DNA of 15,340 nucleotides, from NCBI GenBank assembly GCA_034678415.1, contig JAXDBV010000338.1, positions 1 to 15,340 of the forward strand, given 5' to 3'. This document shows, piece by piece, positions 1 through 8,500 of this stretch; position 1 is the stretch's first letter, and each line of letters opens with the position of its first letter. The DNA comes from JAXDBV01 sp034678415. GTDB taxonomy: Bacteria > Bacteroidota > Bacteroidia > Bacteroidales > VadinHA17. Under the pieces are notes generated by a model, which saw nothing but the letters and a program-made list of their open reading frames with translations, ran no database searches and had not been told where the DNA came from. Position numbers and translations under genes: made by a program.

Positions 1-642
1 GCTGAGATAAAACGTGCGTTCCATCAGTTTCAGGTAACGGTTCAGACTGTAATCCTCGAAATTGGGATTAACGCTCACACCAATAATCAGCCTGCACCTT
101 CCGAGAACAGGGTGTACAGGAAGATTATCAAGTAATCCGCCGTCAAGGAACATAGTGTTATTGATCATCACAGGCTGGAACAGGATCGGTATAGCCGAAG
201 AGGCCAGGATACATTTCCTCAAGTCGCCGTCGTGAAAATACACAGGCTTCCCGCGGTTCATGTCCGACGCCGTGATATATAAGGGTATTTTCAGGTCACG
301 GAATGTTTTTGCACGCAGGAAAGTATTCATGAGTTCCTCAATACCTGAAGGTTTGAGGAATCCTTTCCTGTTAACATTCAGCCGTATAAGCTGGAAAAGC
401 TTTTTCTCCACGAACATGTCGAAAATCTCACCGGGGCTATACCCGTCGGCATAAAACACACCGACAATGGCTCCTGCACTTACCGCAGAGATAACATCCG
501 GAATTATTCCATATTCCTCCAGTGCCCTGAGCACTCCCAGGTGGGCAAAGCCACGTGCGCTGCCACCACTCAGGACCAACCCGATCCGGAAAGGTTTATC
601 AATCCCCGAACTCATACCGGCTGTTTGATCGGTCTCAGGCAT
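1..642 (-). CDS. Patatin-like phospholipase (RssA/YlbK type), partial at left edge
   Basis: At least 214 residues are present; the C-terminus lies beyond the left edge. The patatin fold hydrolyses acyl esters of lipids with a Ser-Asp dyad. Seen here: the oxyanion-hole loop GGSARG at residues 26-31, a nucleophile elbow with Ser55 in AVSAG, and the DGG motif with catalytic Asp167, followed by LLDNLPV, typical of bacterial patatins. The elbow has Ala where the family consensus GxSxG has its first Gly. No signal peptide is visible, so the protein is probably cytoplasmic. The first in-frame ATG after an upstream stop is at 642; a second ATG at 615 is closer to the conserved core and could be the true start. 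The gene diverges from rnr across a gap of about 216 bases. The family call is firm; the substrate cannot be told. Confidence 0.88.
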   Translation of the reverse strand, partial: MPETDQTAGMSSGIDKPFRIGLVLSGGSARGFAHLGVLRALEEYGIIPDVISAVSAGAIVGVFYADGYSPGEIFDMFVEKKLFQLIRLNVNRKGFLKPSGIEELMNTFLRAKTFRDLKIPLYITASDMNRGKPVYFHDGDLRKCILASSAIPILFQPVMINNTMFLDGGLLDNLPVHPVLGRCRLIIGVSVNPNFEDYSLNRYLKLMERTFYLS

Positions 643-820
643 TAAGGATAGAAGGTTACAAGATACTGATTTTTACAGCCAAATACAACCGGTTCAGTGC
701 GGGATTTCTAATGATCACCGGGACGTTGCTTTACCCGATTACGCCGGTGTTCCTCTGCTTCTGAAACCCGCCGGCTGAAACATAAACCATCTTCGAAAGT
801 ACAAACCTTGAAATATATTG

Positions 821-828
821 TAACTTTC
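821..828 (+). promoter_or_regulatory. Candidate -7 element for rnr
   Basis: TAACTTTC lies 31 bases before the rnr ATG and matches the Bacteroidota -7 consensus TAnnTTTG at all but the last position. No convincing TTTG is found 19-21 bases upstream (the nearest TTCG is 25 away), so this is a weak assignment. The remaining 643-858 gap shows no other feature I can support. Confidence 0.25.
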
Positions 829-858
829 GCCCTCTAAAGTACACACAAGAAAACATTT

Positions 859-3012
859 ATGGTCAAGAAGAAAAAAATAAACAAGAAGAAGTCCTTTGAC
901 CGGAAATCACTGACGAACAGTATTCTCGGAATTTTTTCCAACAACCCTACCAGGAACTACAATTACAAACAGCTTGCCAAGCTGCTGAATATCAACGATC
1001 CGTCCCAAAAGAACCTGATCACTTCCGTATTGTATGATCTGACCGGTAGCGGGAATCTCACGGAGATCTATACCGGCAAATTCAAGCTGAAGTCGAAGGG
1101 GGGATGTGTAACGGGAAGTGTGGAGATGAATGCCAACGGATCGGCCTACATTCATTCCGAAGCTCTGACGGAAAAAGTTTACATAAGCCAGGCCCACCTG
1201 AACCGGGCTCTGCAGGGAGATACAGTAAAGGTACTGGTGTATGCCAAAAGGAAAGCGAGGCGCCTGGAAGGGGAGGTGGTGGAGGTGCTTGAGAGAACAA
1301 AATCAACGTTTGTCGGTCTGCTTGAGGTATCGCGTAATTATGCATTTCTGGTGGCCGACAACCGTCATATGCCGTACGATGTTTTTATCCCGCTGAAGGC
1401 ATTGAACGGGGCCAAAGGGGGTCAGAAGGTCATTGCCAGGATCACGGAGTGGCCGAAGGGAGCCAGGAATCCTGTGGGAGAGGTGGTGGAGGTGCTGGGT
1501 AAACCAGGGACCCATGAGGTGGAAATGCATGCCATTCTGGCCGAGTTTGATCTCCCCTATCGCTTCCCCCATGAGGTCGAACAGGAAGCAGAAAAGCTGC
1601 CCGATACCATACCTGCTGCTGAATATAAAGAACGCCGTGACTTCCGGCAAACCCTCACGTTTACCATTGATCCTGCCGATGCCAAAGACTTCGACGACGC
1701 CCTGTCGCTGAAACCTCTTGGTGAAGGTCTGTGGGAAGTGGGTGTGCATATCGCCGATGTAAGCCATTATATAAAGCCGAAAACAACCCTTGACCGCGAG
1801 GCCTATGAACGCGGTACCTCGGTATACCTGGTTGACCGTGTGGTACCCATGCTGCCGGAGAAGCTTTCCAATAACGTGTGTTCACTCAATCCTCAGGAGG
1901 ATAAACTCTGCTTTTCAGCCGTGTTCACCATGAACGACCAGGCAGAGGTCATCAGCCAGTGGTTCGGGAAAACCATCATCAGATCACAGCGCCGCTTCAA
2001 TTATGATGAAGCCCAGCGGGTAATTGAAACAGGCCGGGGTGACATGAAGCAGGAAATCCTTGTACTCCACCGGCTGGCACAGAAACTCAGGCAACGGAGA
2101 TTTCAGGAAGGATCATTCGGTTTTGACCGGGTGGAGATAAAATTCAACCTCGACGAGAAGGGCAATCCCATAAGCATATTCTTCAAGGAAAACAAAGAGT
2201 CCAACCAGCTGATCGAGGAATTTATGCTGCTGGCCAACCGCAAGGTGGCAGAATTGGTGGGGATGAGGAAGGGACGGAAGAATCCACGAACCTTCGTTTA
2301 CAGGGTTCACGACAAGCCCAACCACGACAAGCTTGAATCCCTCTCACGGATCGTACGGCGCTTTGGCCACCGCCTTGCCCTTTCGGAAAAAGCGGTGCCT
2401 GCCTCCATGAACAAGCTGCTTAGTGACGTGAAGGGGAAAAAGGAACAGGACCTGATAGAGACACTGGCCATCCGCTCCATGGCCAAGGCAAAATATTCGG
2501 TGCATAATATCGGGCATTACGGACTGGGTTTCCGATTCTATACACATTTTACCTCACCCATACGGCGATATCCTGATCTTATGGTGCACCGGTTGCTGGA
2601 TGAACTCCTGAAAAATAAACCATCCAGGGACGAGCAAACGTATGAGAATCGTTGCGTTCACGCTTCCGTCATGGAGCAAAAGGCAGCCGATGCCGAATGG
2701 GCTTCCGTTAAATACAAACAGGTGGAATTTATGCAGGATAAGTTGGGCGAACAGTTTGAAGGAATCATATCGGGAGTGGCCGAATGGGGACTGTACGTGG
2801 AGATCATCGAAAACAAATGTGAAGGCCTTGTGCCCATCCGTGAACTTGATGATGATTTCTATGAATACGACGAGGATAACTATTGTCTGCGCGGCCGGAG
2901 GAACCGGAAAGTGTACCAATTGGGGGATCCTATACGCATTGAGATATACCGTACCAACCTCGCTAAGAGACAACTTGATTTCCGCCTGGCCCCGGTTGCC
3001 GGAAATGAGTAA
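859..3012 (+). CDS. rnr: Ribonuclease R (RNB-family 3'-5' exoribonuclease)
   Basis: The protein has 717 residues. RNase R degrades structured RNA processively from the 3' end and acts in mRNA decay and RNA quality control. Domain order fits the family: a lysine-rich N-terminus (residues 3-11), a winged-helix-like region (about 20-75), cold-shock-like RNA-binding domains (about 85-225), the RNB catalytic domain (about 257-590) and a C-terminal S1 domain (about 632-712). The RNB metal site is intact: IDPADAKDFDDA gives D271, D277, D279 and D280, with the same spacing as the four aspartates of E. coli RNase II/R. The SPIRRYPDL motif lies at 566-574. It lacks the long basic C-terminal tail of E. 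coli RNase R (813 residues). The ATG at 859 is preceded by an A-rich stretch, as is usual in this phylum. It is probably monocistronic or loosely linked to the regulator that follows. Confidence 0.97.
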   Translation: MVKKKKINKKKSFDRKSLTNSILGIFSNNPTRNYNYKQLAKLLNINDPSQKNLITSVLYDLTGSGNLTEIYTGKFKLKSKGGCVTGSVEMNANGSAYIHSEALTEKVYISQAHLNRALQGDTVKVLVYAKRKARRLEGEVVEVLERTKSTFVGLLEVSRNYAFLVADNRHMPYDVFIPLKALNGAKGGQKVIARITEWPKGARNPVGEVVEVLGKPGTHEVEMHAILAEFDLPYRFPHEVEQEAEKLPDTIPAAEYKERRDFRQTLTFTIDPADAKDFDDALSLKPLGEGLWEVGVHIADVSHYIKPKTTLDREAYERGTSVYLVDRVVPMLPEKLSNNVCSLNPQEDKLCFSAVFTMNDQAEVISQWFGKTIIRSQRRFNYDEAQRVIETGRGDMKQEILVLHRLAQKLRQRRFQEGSFGFDRVEIKFNLDEKGNPISIFFKENKESNQLIEEFMLLANRKVAELVGMRKGRKNPRTFVYRVHDKPNHDKLESLSRIVRRFGHRLALSEKAVPASMNKLLSDVKGKKEQDLIETLAIRSMAKAKYSVHNIGHYGLGFRFYTHFTSPIRRYPDLMVHRLLDELLKNKPSRDEQTYENRCVHASVMEQKAADAEWASVKYKQVEFMQDKLGEQFEGIISGVAEWGLYVEIIENKCEGLVPIRELDDDFYEYDEDNYCLRGRRNRKVYQLGDPIRIEIYRTNLAKRQLDFRLAPVAGNE

Positions 3013-3038
3013 CTCCACCGGCAGGGATTAATGATTTA

Positions 3039-3070
3039 TTTGTATAAGATGTGTATTTTTATTAAATTTC
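3039..3070 (+). promoter_or_regulatory. Bacteroidota-type promoter of the TetR gene
   Basis: A -33 element TTTG (3039-3042) is separated by exactly 20 bases from a -7 element TAAATTTC (3063-3070), one mismatch from TAnnTTTG. Transcription would begin near 3077, about 23 bases before the ATG at 3100. The -7 element overlaps the left arm of an inverted repeat (3067-3095). Confidence 0.6.
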
Positions 3071-3095
3071 GAATAGTTGAATAAATTAGTCGAAA
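3067..3095 (+). promoter_or_regulatory. Inverted repeat, probable TetR operator
   Basis: The arms TTTCGAATA (3067-3075) and TAGTCGAAA (3087-3095) are reverse complements at 8 of 9 positions around an 11-base centre. The repeat begins inside the -7 element, covers the predicted transcription start and ends 4 bases before the ATG of the TetR gene. This is the classic position for autorepression. That this protein is the ligand is inferred from the adjacency. Confidence 0.5.
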
Positions 3096-3099
3096 TAAA

Positions 3100-3681
3100 A
3101 TGGTGGACAAGGAGTTCATGCGCCAGAAAATTATCAAGGCGGCCAGTACCTGTTTCAGTGCAAAGGGGTATAAAAAAACCACCATGGATGTGATTGCCAG
3201 GGCAACCGGAATGAGAAAGAGTTCCCTTTACTATTACTATCCGGGCAAAGAGCAGATATTCGATGCGGTTGTTGTGAAGGAGGCAATGATGATGCGAAGG
3301 TTGCTGTCGTTTTCCGTTGCCCGGGCCCGGAATCCTGTAGACCAGCTCAGGAACTACATCCTGGTGCGCATGAAGACCTTCCAGAAACTCTCTAATTTTT
3401 ATCATGCCATTTTTGACGAGACCCTCAGGCATTTTGAGTTCATTGAGAAGATTCGTGTGAAGTATGATGAGGAAGAGATCCACACGGTGAGGAAGATTTT
3501 TGATGAAGGTATGAAATCGGGACATTTCAGAATGGATGATTCTGAGCTGGTTGCCATTGCTATTATCCGGGCATTAAAGGGGCTGGAAGTGCCGCTGTTT
3601 TGGACCCATATTAACGAAAACGTGGACGAGACCATCGATGAATTCCTGAATATTCTCTTCTATGGCATCATCAAGCGATGA
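3100..3681 (+). CDS. TetR/AcrR family transcriptional regulator
   Basis: The protein has 193 residues. The N-terminal TetR DNA-binding domain covers about residues 8-55: the pattern IIKAAS.CFSAKGY, then TTMDVIARATGM and SSLYYYYPGKEQIF, is the canonical three-helix HTH ending in the Y-YY-K-E signature. The remaining all-helical region (about 65-193) is the usual divergent ligand-binding and dimerisation part, so the effector cannot be predicted. The start at 3100 fits the promoter at 3039-3070; a second ATG at 3118 is possible but would still keep the domain. In Bacteroidota such regulators often precede RND/TolC efflux genes, but here the next gene is a small exported protein, so the target may be only itself or lie elsewhere. 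Regulation is probably autorepression through 3067-3095. Confidence 0.93.
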   Translation: MVDKEFMRQKIIKAASTCFSAKGYKKTTMDVIARATGMRKSSLYYYYPGKEQIFDAVVVKEAMMMRRLLSFSVARARNPVDQLRNYILVRMKTFQKLSNFYHAIFDETLRHFEFIEKIRVKYDEEEIHTVRKIFDEGMKSGHFRMDDSELVAIAIIRALKGLEVPLFWTHINENVDETIDEFLNILFYGIIKR

Positions 3682-3772
3682 AAAACCATCCAGGGATATG
3701 CCTCTGCCGTTTTAATGAAAAAAATTCTATATTTACCTCCTGTCAACGTCCATTCACCAAAATTTCAGACAT

Positions 3773-4312
3773 ATGAAAAAACTGATGTTCATCTTATTAC
3801 TTTGTTCCGTAGGGATGTTCCTTGTTTCCGGCCAGACGAAAGGCAAGCTGGAGGTAGGTATGAAGGCATCCGACTGGAAGTTCACCGATGCAGACAAGAA
3901 GGAATTCACCCTGGACTCCTGGCCCGGTAAGGTGCTGCAGATCAATTATGTGGATCCCGATGAGTCGGATCTTAACGATCCGTTCAACGATGCCGTTGAT
4001 AAAGCCGCGGATGTGGACAAAAGGATCAACAAGGATTATTTCAAGGGATTCGGTATTGTCGACTGCAAGTCAACCTGGAAGCCCAATGCCCTAATCCGTC
4101 TGATCGCAGGTAATAAGGCGAAAAAATACGATACCACCATTCTTTTCGATTACGATGGCGTCCTTCAGAATCAATGGAGTCTCCCGCGTGACAGCTATAG
4201 TGTGATCATTCTTGATAAGAACCGGGTTTGCAGGGCCATCTACAAGGGAAAAATTCCTGATGCGGAAATCGAGAAGATCATTCAGCTGATCATCGACCTT
4301 ACGAAGGAATAG
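3773..4312 (+). CDS. YtfJ-like exported protein (thioredoxin-fold family)
   Basis: The protein has 179 residues with an N-terminal signal sequence (basic MKK, hydrophobic 4-18, likely cleavage near VSG-Q at 20/21), so it is probably periplasmic. The mature part follows the plan of the E. coli YtfJ family: 'VGMKASDW' near 28, a stretch starting FKGFGIVDCKSTW at 90, TTILFDYDGVLQNQW at 121-135, then SYSVIILDKNRVCRAIYKGKI and a final helix. These match YtfJ segments such as TTTIVNTD..., SQFIVDSNGVARGAWQL and SAVVVLDKDGRVQWAKDG in order and spacing. There is no CxxC; only single cysteines at 98 and 153, so a thiol-disulfide role is not supported. The function of YtfJ is itself poorly known. It follows the TetR gene by 91 bases and converges on lspA, 7 bases away. 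Confidence 0.72.
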   Translation: MKKLMFILLLCSVGMFLVSGQTKGKLEVGMKASDWKFTDADKKEFTLDSWPGKVLQINYVDPDESDLNDPFNDAVDKAADVDKRINKDYFKGFGIVDCKSTWKPNALIRLIAGNKAKKYDTTILFDYDGVLQNQWSLPRDSYSVIILDKNRVCRAIYKGKIPDAEIEKIIQLIIDLTKE

Positions 4313-4319
4313 GCACGAT

Positions 4320-4982
4320 TTATGGATTAACGGGGTCCTGGACCGGCTTCTCGGGACTCCCGGCGCCTGTTTTCTCAGCCGGTTTAAAATACCTTTTCTG
4401 GAAGAGGAGGATCATGAATACCCCTATCGTAATGCATGAATCGGAAATGTTAAAAACAGGCCGGAAAAAGATGAAATACTTGTTTGGCCAGAAAGGAAAC
4501 CAGTCGGGGATATACCCTTTGATGACAGGGAAGTAAAGCATATCAACCACTTTACCATGAAGAAATGAGCTGTAGCCGCCTCCCTCGGGGAGAAACGTGG
4601 CCAACTGGTACGGGGTGCTCTCGCTGAAGAGAAGACCATAAAAGGCACAGTCGATGATATTGCCCGCGGCTCCTGCCACAATGAGTGAAATGGCGATGAT
4701 CAGCCCAACAGGCATCTGTTTTTTAATGAGGATGGAGAGGTAGTAGCTGATAGCAATGACGGCGATGATTCTGAAGATGCTGAGGGTTATCTTGCCAAAC
4801 TCGCCTGCCAGTTCAACACCGAAAGCCATCCCATTGTTCTCGATGAAATGAATGATGAACCAGTCTCCCAGGATGTTGTATTCCTGGCCCAGGGTCATAT
4901 GGGTTTTTATCCATATTTTCACAACCTGGTCGAGGAACAGTGCCGAGAAAATGATGATCAGTGCTAATCGTCCGTGCTTCAT
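4320..4982 (-). CDS. lspA: Lipoprotein signal peptidase (signal peptidase II)
   Basis: The protein has 220 residues and several hydrophobic helices. LspA is the inner-membrane aspartyl protease that removes the signal peptide of lipid-modified prolipoproteins. Family motifs are visible in order: DQVVKIWI (18-25), IENNGMAFG (47-55), the first catalytic motif GAAGNIID with Asp111, and the second FNISDSCITIG with Asp181. The catalytic aspartates are 70 residues apart, much further than the roughly 20 in proteobacterial enzymes, because of an extra periplasmic segment (about 117-172); I recall longer LspA proteins in Bacteroidota. A charged, proline-containing cytoplasmic tail follows residue 200. 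It lies downstream of ileS and a dksA-like gene; ileS-lspA linkage is widely conserved. An intrinsic terminator and a candidate private promoter separate it from the dksA-like gene. Confidence 0.95.
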   Translation of the reverse strand: MKHGRLALIIIFSALFLDQVVKIWIKTHMTLGQEYNILGDWFIIHFIENNGMAFGVELAGEFGKITLSIFRIIAVIAISYYLSILIKKQMPVGLIIAISLIVAGAAGNIIDCAFYGLLFSESTPYQLATFLPEGGGYSSFLHGKVVDMLYFPVIKGYIPDWFPFWPNKYFIFFRPVFNISDSCITIGVFMILLFQKRYFKPAEKTGAGSPEKPVQDPVNP

Positions 4983-5001
4983 GGTTTCGTTTTTCTGGCC
5001 T

Positions 5002-5033
5002 TAAAAGTAAACAATAATATTTTCCCTTTCAAG
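5002..5033 (-). promoter_or_regulatory. Candidate promoter of lspA
   Basis: On the minus strand, CTTG (5033-5030) lies 20 bases before TACTTTTA (5009-5002), a one-mismatch version of the Bacteroidota -33/-7 pair. The predicted start falls near 4995, about 13 bases before the lspA ATG. It lies downstream of a terminator, so lspA could be transcribed independently. Confidence 0.42.
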
Positions 5034-5092
5034 AGGATCATTGTTCCGGTTCATGTCATTTACCGGTATGCAGCATGGGTATTGGCAGGGGT

Positions 5093-5120
5093 AAAAAAAA
5101 TGGAGCCTCAGCTCCATTTT
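5093..5120 (-). terminator. Intrinsic terminator after the dksA-like gene
   Basis: A perfect 10-bp stem (5097-5106 pairing with 5111-5120) encloses a 4-base loop. On the minus strand it is followed by a run of eight T, four of them within the stem. It begins 16 bases past the stop of the dksA-like gene. In the plus direction only four T follow, so the minus direction is the likely one. Confidence 0.85.
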
Positions 5121-5136
5121 CCCGTCAACAGGCACC

Positions 5137-5514
5137 TTACCGTTGTTTTTCCTTGGCATCAATACACAAGGTGGCGTGCGGCACGGCGCGCAGCCGTTCC
5201 TTGGGTATGAGTTTGCCCGTCTCCCTGCAGATGCCGTAAGTCTTGTTTTCTATTCTTACGAGTGCAGCCTGAAGGTGCTGAATGAATTTAAGTTGGCGCT
5301 GGGCCAGTTTTCCCGCTTCCTCCTTTGACAGGGTAGCCGCACCTTCTTCCAGCACTATAAACGTCGGCGATGTGTCCTCTGTATCATTACTGTCACTCTG
5401 AGTGATGGCACTCTTCAGGAGCTCATAATCGGCCTTGGCTTTCTCAATTTTTTGCAGAATGATCTGTTTAAACTCCTCGAGCTCCTCATCCGAATATCTG
5501 GTCTTTTCTCCCAT
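5137..5514 (-). CDS. DksA/TraR-family RNA polymerase-binding protein
   Basis: The protein has 125 residues: a charged helical N-terminal part (about 8-36 and 62-92) that would form the coiled coil entering the RNA polymerase secondary channel, a tip with an acidic loop (DSNDTED, 41-47), and a C-terminal zinc-finger-like region. Aligned with E. coli DksA (cysteines 114, 117, 135 and 138), this protein keeps only Cys96 and Cys117; the partners are Thr99 and Ala120. The YGIC..TGKLIPKERL pattern is the form I recall for Bacteroidota. Whether it needs zinc is uncertain. Members of this family tune transcription initiation, often with ppGpp; that role here is inferred. It starts 59 bases after the ileS stop, probably in the same transcript, and a strong terminator follows. 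A different-frame ATG 7 bases upstream of the chosen start is ignored. Confidence 0.9.
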   Translation of the reverse strand: MGEKTRYSDEELEEFKQIILQKIEKAKADYELLKSAITQSDSNDTEDTSPTFIVLEEGAATLSKEEAGKLAQRQLKFIQHLQAALVRIENKTYGICRETGKLIPKERLRAVPHATLCIDAKEKQR

Positions 5515-5536
5515 GGCTCATCGTTTTTGTAATTAT

Positions 5537-5544
5537 TAAATATA
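5537..5544 (-). promoter_or_regulatory. Possible -7 element before the dksA-like gene
   Basis: TATATTTA on the minus strand lies 22 bases before the ATG at 5514 and matches TAnnTTTG except for the last base. No TTTG is seen at the right distance, so it may be chance in an AT-rich spacer between ileS and this gene. Confidence 0.2.
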
Positions 5545-5573
5545 CGAATTATTTCCTTGTTAGATGTAACATT

Positions 5574-8500
5574 TCAGGATATCTTTTCAACGTTGATCAT
5601 TGTCAGTATATCGTCATCTATTTCAATGGTTTTCGAACTTTCAGCCGGCAGCTTATCAACCAGACTGATAGACTGGGACAGTGTTTGAGACCCGATATAT
5701 TCCCTGAAATGTTCAACAGCCAGGTTGATGGCGTCGTGTTTCTGTATTTCGATAATGATCTTGTCGGTTACATCAAATCCGCTATCCTTGCGGATATTCT
5801 GAATACGGTTGATAAGTTCACGGGCAATCCCTTCTTCCCTTAATTCAGGTGTGACATGGATATCGAGGGCCACGGTGAGTAAACCTTCGTTGGACACAAG
5901 CCATCCCGGGATATCTTCCGAGATGATTTCCACATCATTAAGGGCCAGGGCGACCAGTTCTCCGTCAACAGTGAGGGTAACACTACCATTTTTTTCGAAG
6001 TCGGCGATTTCGTGCTGTGTCATTTGCAGAATAGCAGCGGAGAGTTGTTTCATCATCTTTCCATAGCGCGGCCCAAGGATTTTATAGTTGGGTTTAATCT
6101 TTTTAACCAATATACCCTCTGAACCGGTGATATACTCCACTTCCTTAACATTTACCTCCGTGAGGATCAGTGGTTTCACGGCTTCGAATTTCTCGATGAA
6201 TCCATCATCCAGGGCAGGTACCATGATTTTGTTCAGCGGTTGCCGAACGCGGATATTTACTTTTCTCCTGAGCCCGAGTACCATGGATGACACTTTCTGG
6301 GCAATGTCCATTCTTTCTTCGAGGGCCTTATCAATCAGGGTTGCATTGTGTTCCGGGAACCTGGCAAGATGTACGGATGAAGCAGTATTTTTGCCTGTCA
6401 CGCCGTTCAGATTGGTATACAGCTGTTCGGCATAGAAGGGCGCTATGGGTGCCATAAGAAGTGACACGGTTTCCAGGCAGCTATACAGGGTTTGATAAGC
6501 GGCCACCTTTTCGTCGTTCCATTCGCCTCCCCAGTACCTCTTCCGGTTCAGGCGCACGTACCAGTTGCTGAGGTTATCAATCACGAAATCCTGTATGGCA
6601 CGGCCTGCCCTGGTGGGCTCATAATTCTCATAATCCTCCCTGACTTCTTTCACCAGGGTGTTCAGCAGGGAGATGATCCACCGGTCGATCTCGGGCCTGT
6701 TCTTTACGGGTATTTCTTTAACCTGATTCCTGAAACCATCAATATTCGCATACAGGGCAAAGAACGAATAGGTATTGAAGAGGGTGCCGAAAAACTTTCT
6801 CTTCACTTCCTCGAGCCCTGCCATGTCAAACTTGAGATTGTCCCATGGCTGGGCGTTGGTGATCATATACCACCGGAGGGGGTCGGAACCATGTTTTTCG
6901 ATAGTATCGAACGGATCAACCGCATTTCCCAGTCGTTTCGACATTTTATTTCCGTTCTTATCGAGCACCAGTCCATTGGAAATAATATTCCTGAATGAAA
7001 CGGAATCGAAGAGCATGACGGCCAGGGCGTGAAGGGTGAAGAACCAGCCTCGGGTCTGATCCACTCCCTCAGCAATGAAGTCGGCGGGGAACACTTTTCT
7101 GAACCCTTCACCGCTGCGTGCAAAGGGATAGTGAACCTGTGCATAGGGCATAGCTCCCGAATCGAACCACACATCGATCAGGTCGGGCTCACGGAACATT
7201 TTTCTTCCGTGCTTTGATACAAGGATGATCTCGTCCACTGTGGGCCTGTGAAGGTCGAATTGTTCATAGTTCTCCCGGGAATAGTCCCCTTCGCGGTATC
7301 TGGCAAGGGGATTGTGTTTCATGAATCCCTTTTCCACAGACTTTTCAATTTCCTTTTTCAGTTCAGCTACTGAGCCGATGCATTTTTTCTCGCTCTTGTC
7401 TTCGGATACCCAGACCGGCAATGGTGTTCCCCAGAAGCGTGAGCGCGACAGGTTCCAGTCGACAAGGTTTTCCAGCCATTTTCCGAACCGTCCCGCCCCG
7501 GTAGCCGGCGGCTTCCAGTTAATAGTATTGTTCAGTTCTATCATCCTGTCTTTCAATGCAGTGGTTCGGATGAACCAGGCATTGAGCGGGTAATAAAGAA
7601 CCGGTTTGTCTGTTCGCCAGCAATGCGGGTAGGTGTGCACCTGTTTCTCAATCCTGAAAGCTTTTCCCTCACGCTTCAGACGGACAGCGATATCGACATC
7701 GACGGTTTCATCGGTATCCTTCAGGTTCTCGTCATATTCGTTCTTTACATACCGGCCGGCAAATTCACTGTACTGGGAAATGTTCACCTTTTCGTTCATG
7801 AACGAGGGATGAATATCTTCCATTCGGATGAAACGGCCTTTCCTGTCGACCAGCGGGCTCACCTCTCCATCCTTATCGATCACCGTCAGAGGCGGCACAT
7901 CGTTTTCCAGGCTTGCTCTGTAGTCATCAGCGCCAAAGGTGGGGGCAGTGTGAACTACTCCGGTGCCCTCGGCGGTGGTAACAAAGTCACCGGTGATAAC
8001 CCTGAAGGCCCCTTCCCCGGCATGAATCCATGGCAATAGCTGCTCATAACGGATCTCCTTCATCTGTTTTCCGGAAAATTCATCCAGGATGCGGTAGGGT
8101 ATATGTTTATCCCCCGGGGTATATGCTTCGAAAGGCAGGCCGCTGTCTTTCTCAGGAAAATAATTATGTATCAATTCCTTGGCCAACACCAGGGTTACCG
8201 GAGTGCCCAGGTAGGGATTGAACGTACGCACCGATACATACACGATATCTTCTCCAACGGTGAGAGCAGTGTTGGAGGGCAAAGTCCATGGTGTAGTGGT
8301 CCAGGCAAGAATAAATACATCGGTATCGGCGTTCCGGAAAAGGAATTCAGACCTTTTATCCCTGATGACTTTGAACTGTACAACAATAGTGGTATCCTTC
8401 ACATCGCGGTAACATCCCGGCTGGTTAAGTTCATGGGTTGACAGGCCTGTTCCCGCGGCGGGTGAATAAGGCTGGATGGAGTACCCTTTGTAGAGCAATC

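Noticed and set aside
2997..3023. Hairpin TGCCGG/CCGGCA around the rnr stop codon, considered as a terminator
   Set aside because: The 15-base loop and missing T tract make intrinsic termination unlikely.
6492..6998. Long open frames on the plus strand opposite ileS, such as this 168-codon one
   Set aside because: They lie wholly inside a strongly supported conserved gene, have no family-like motifs, and are expected shadows of its codon pattern.
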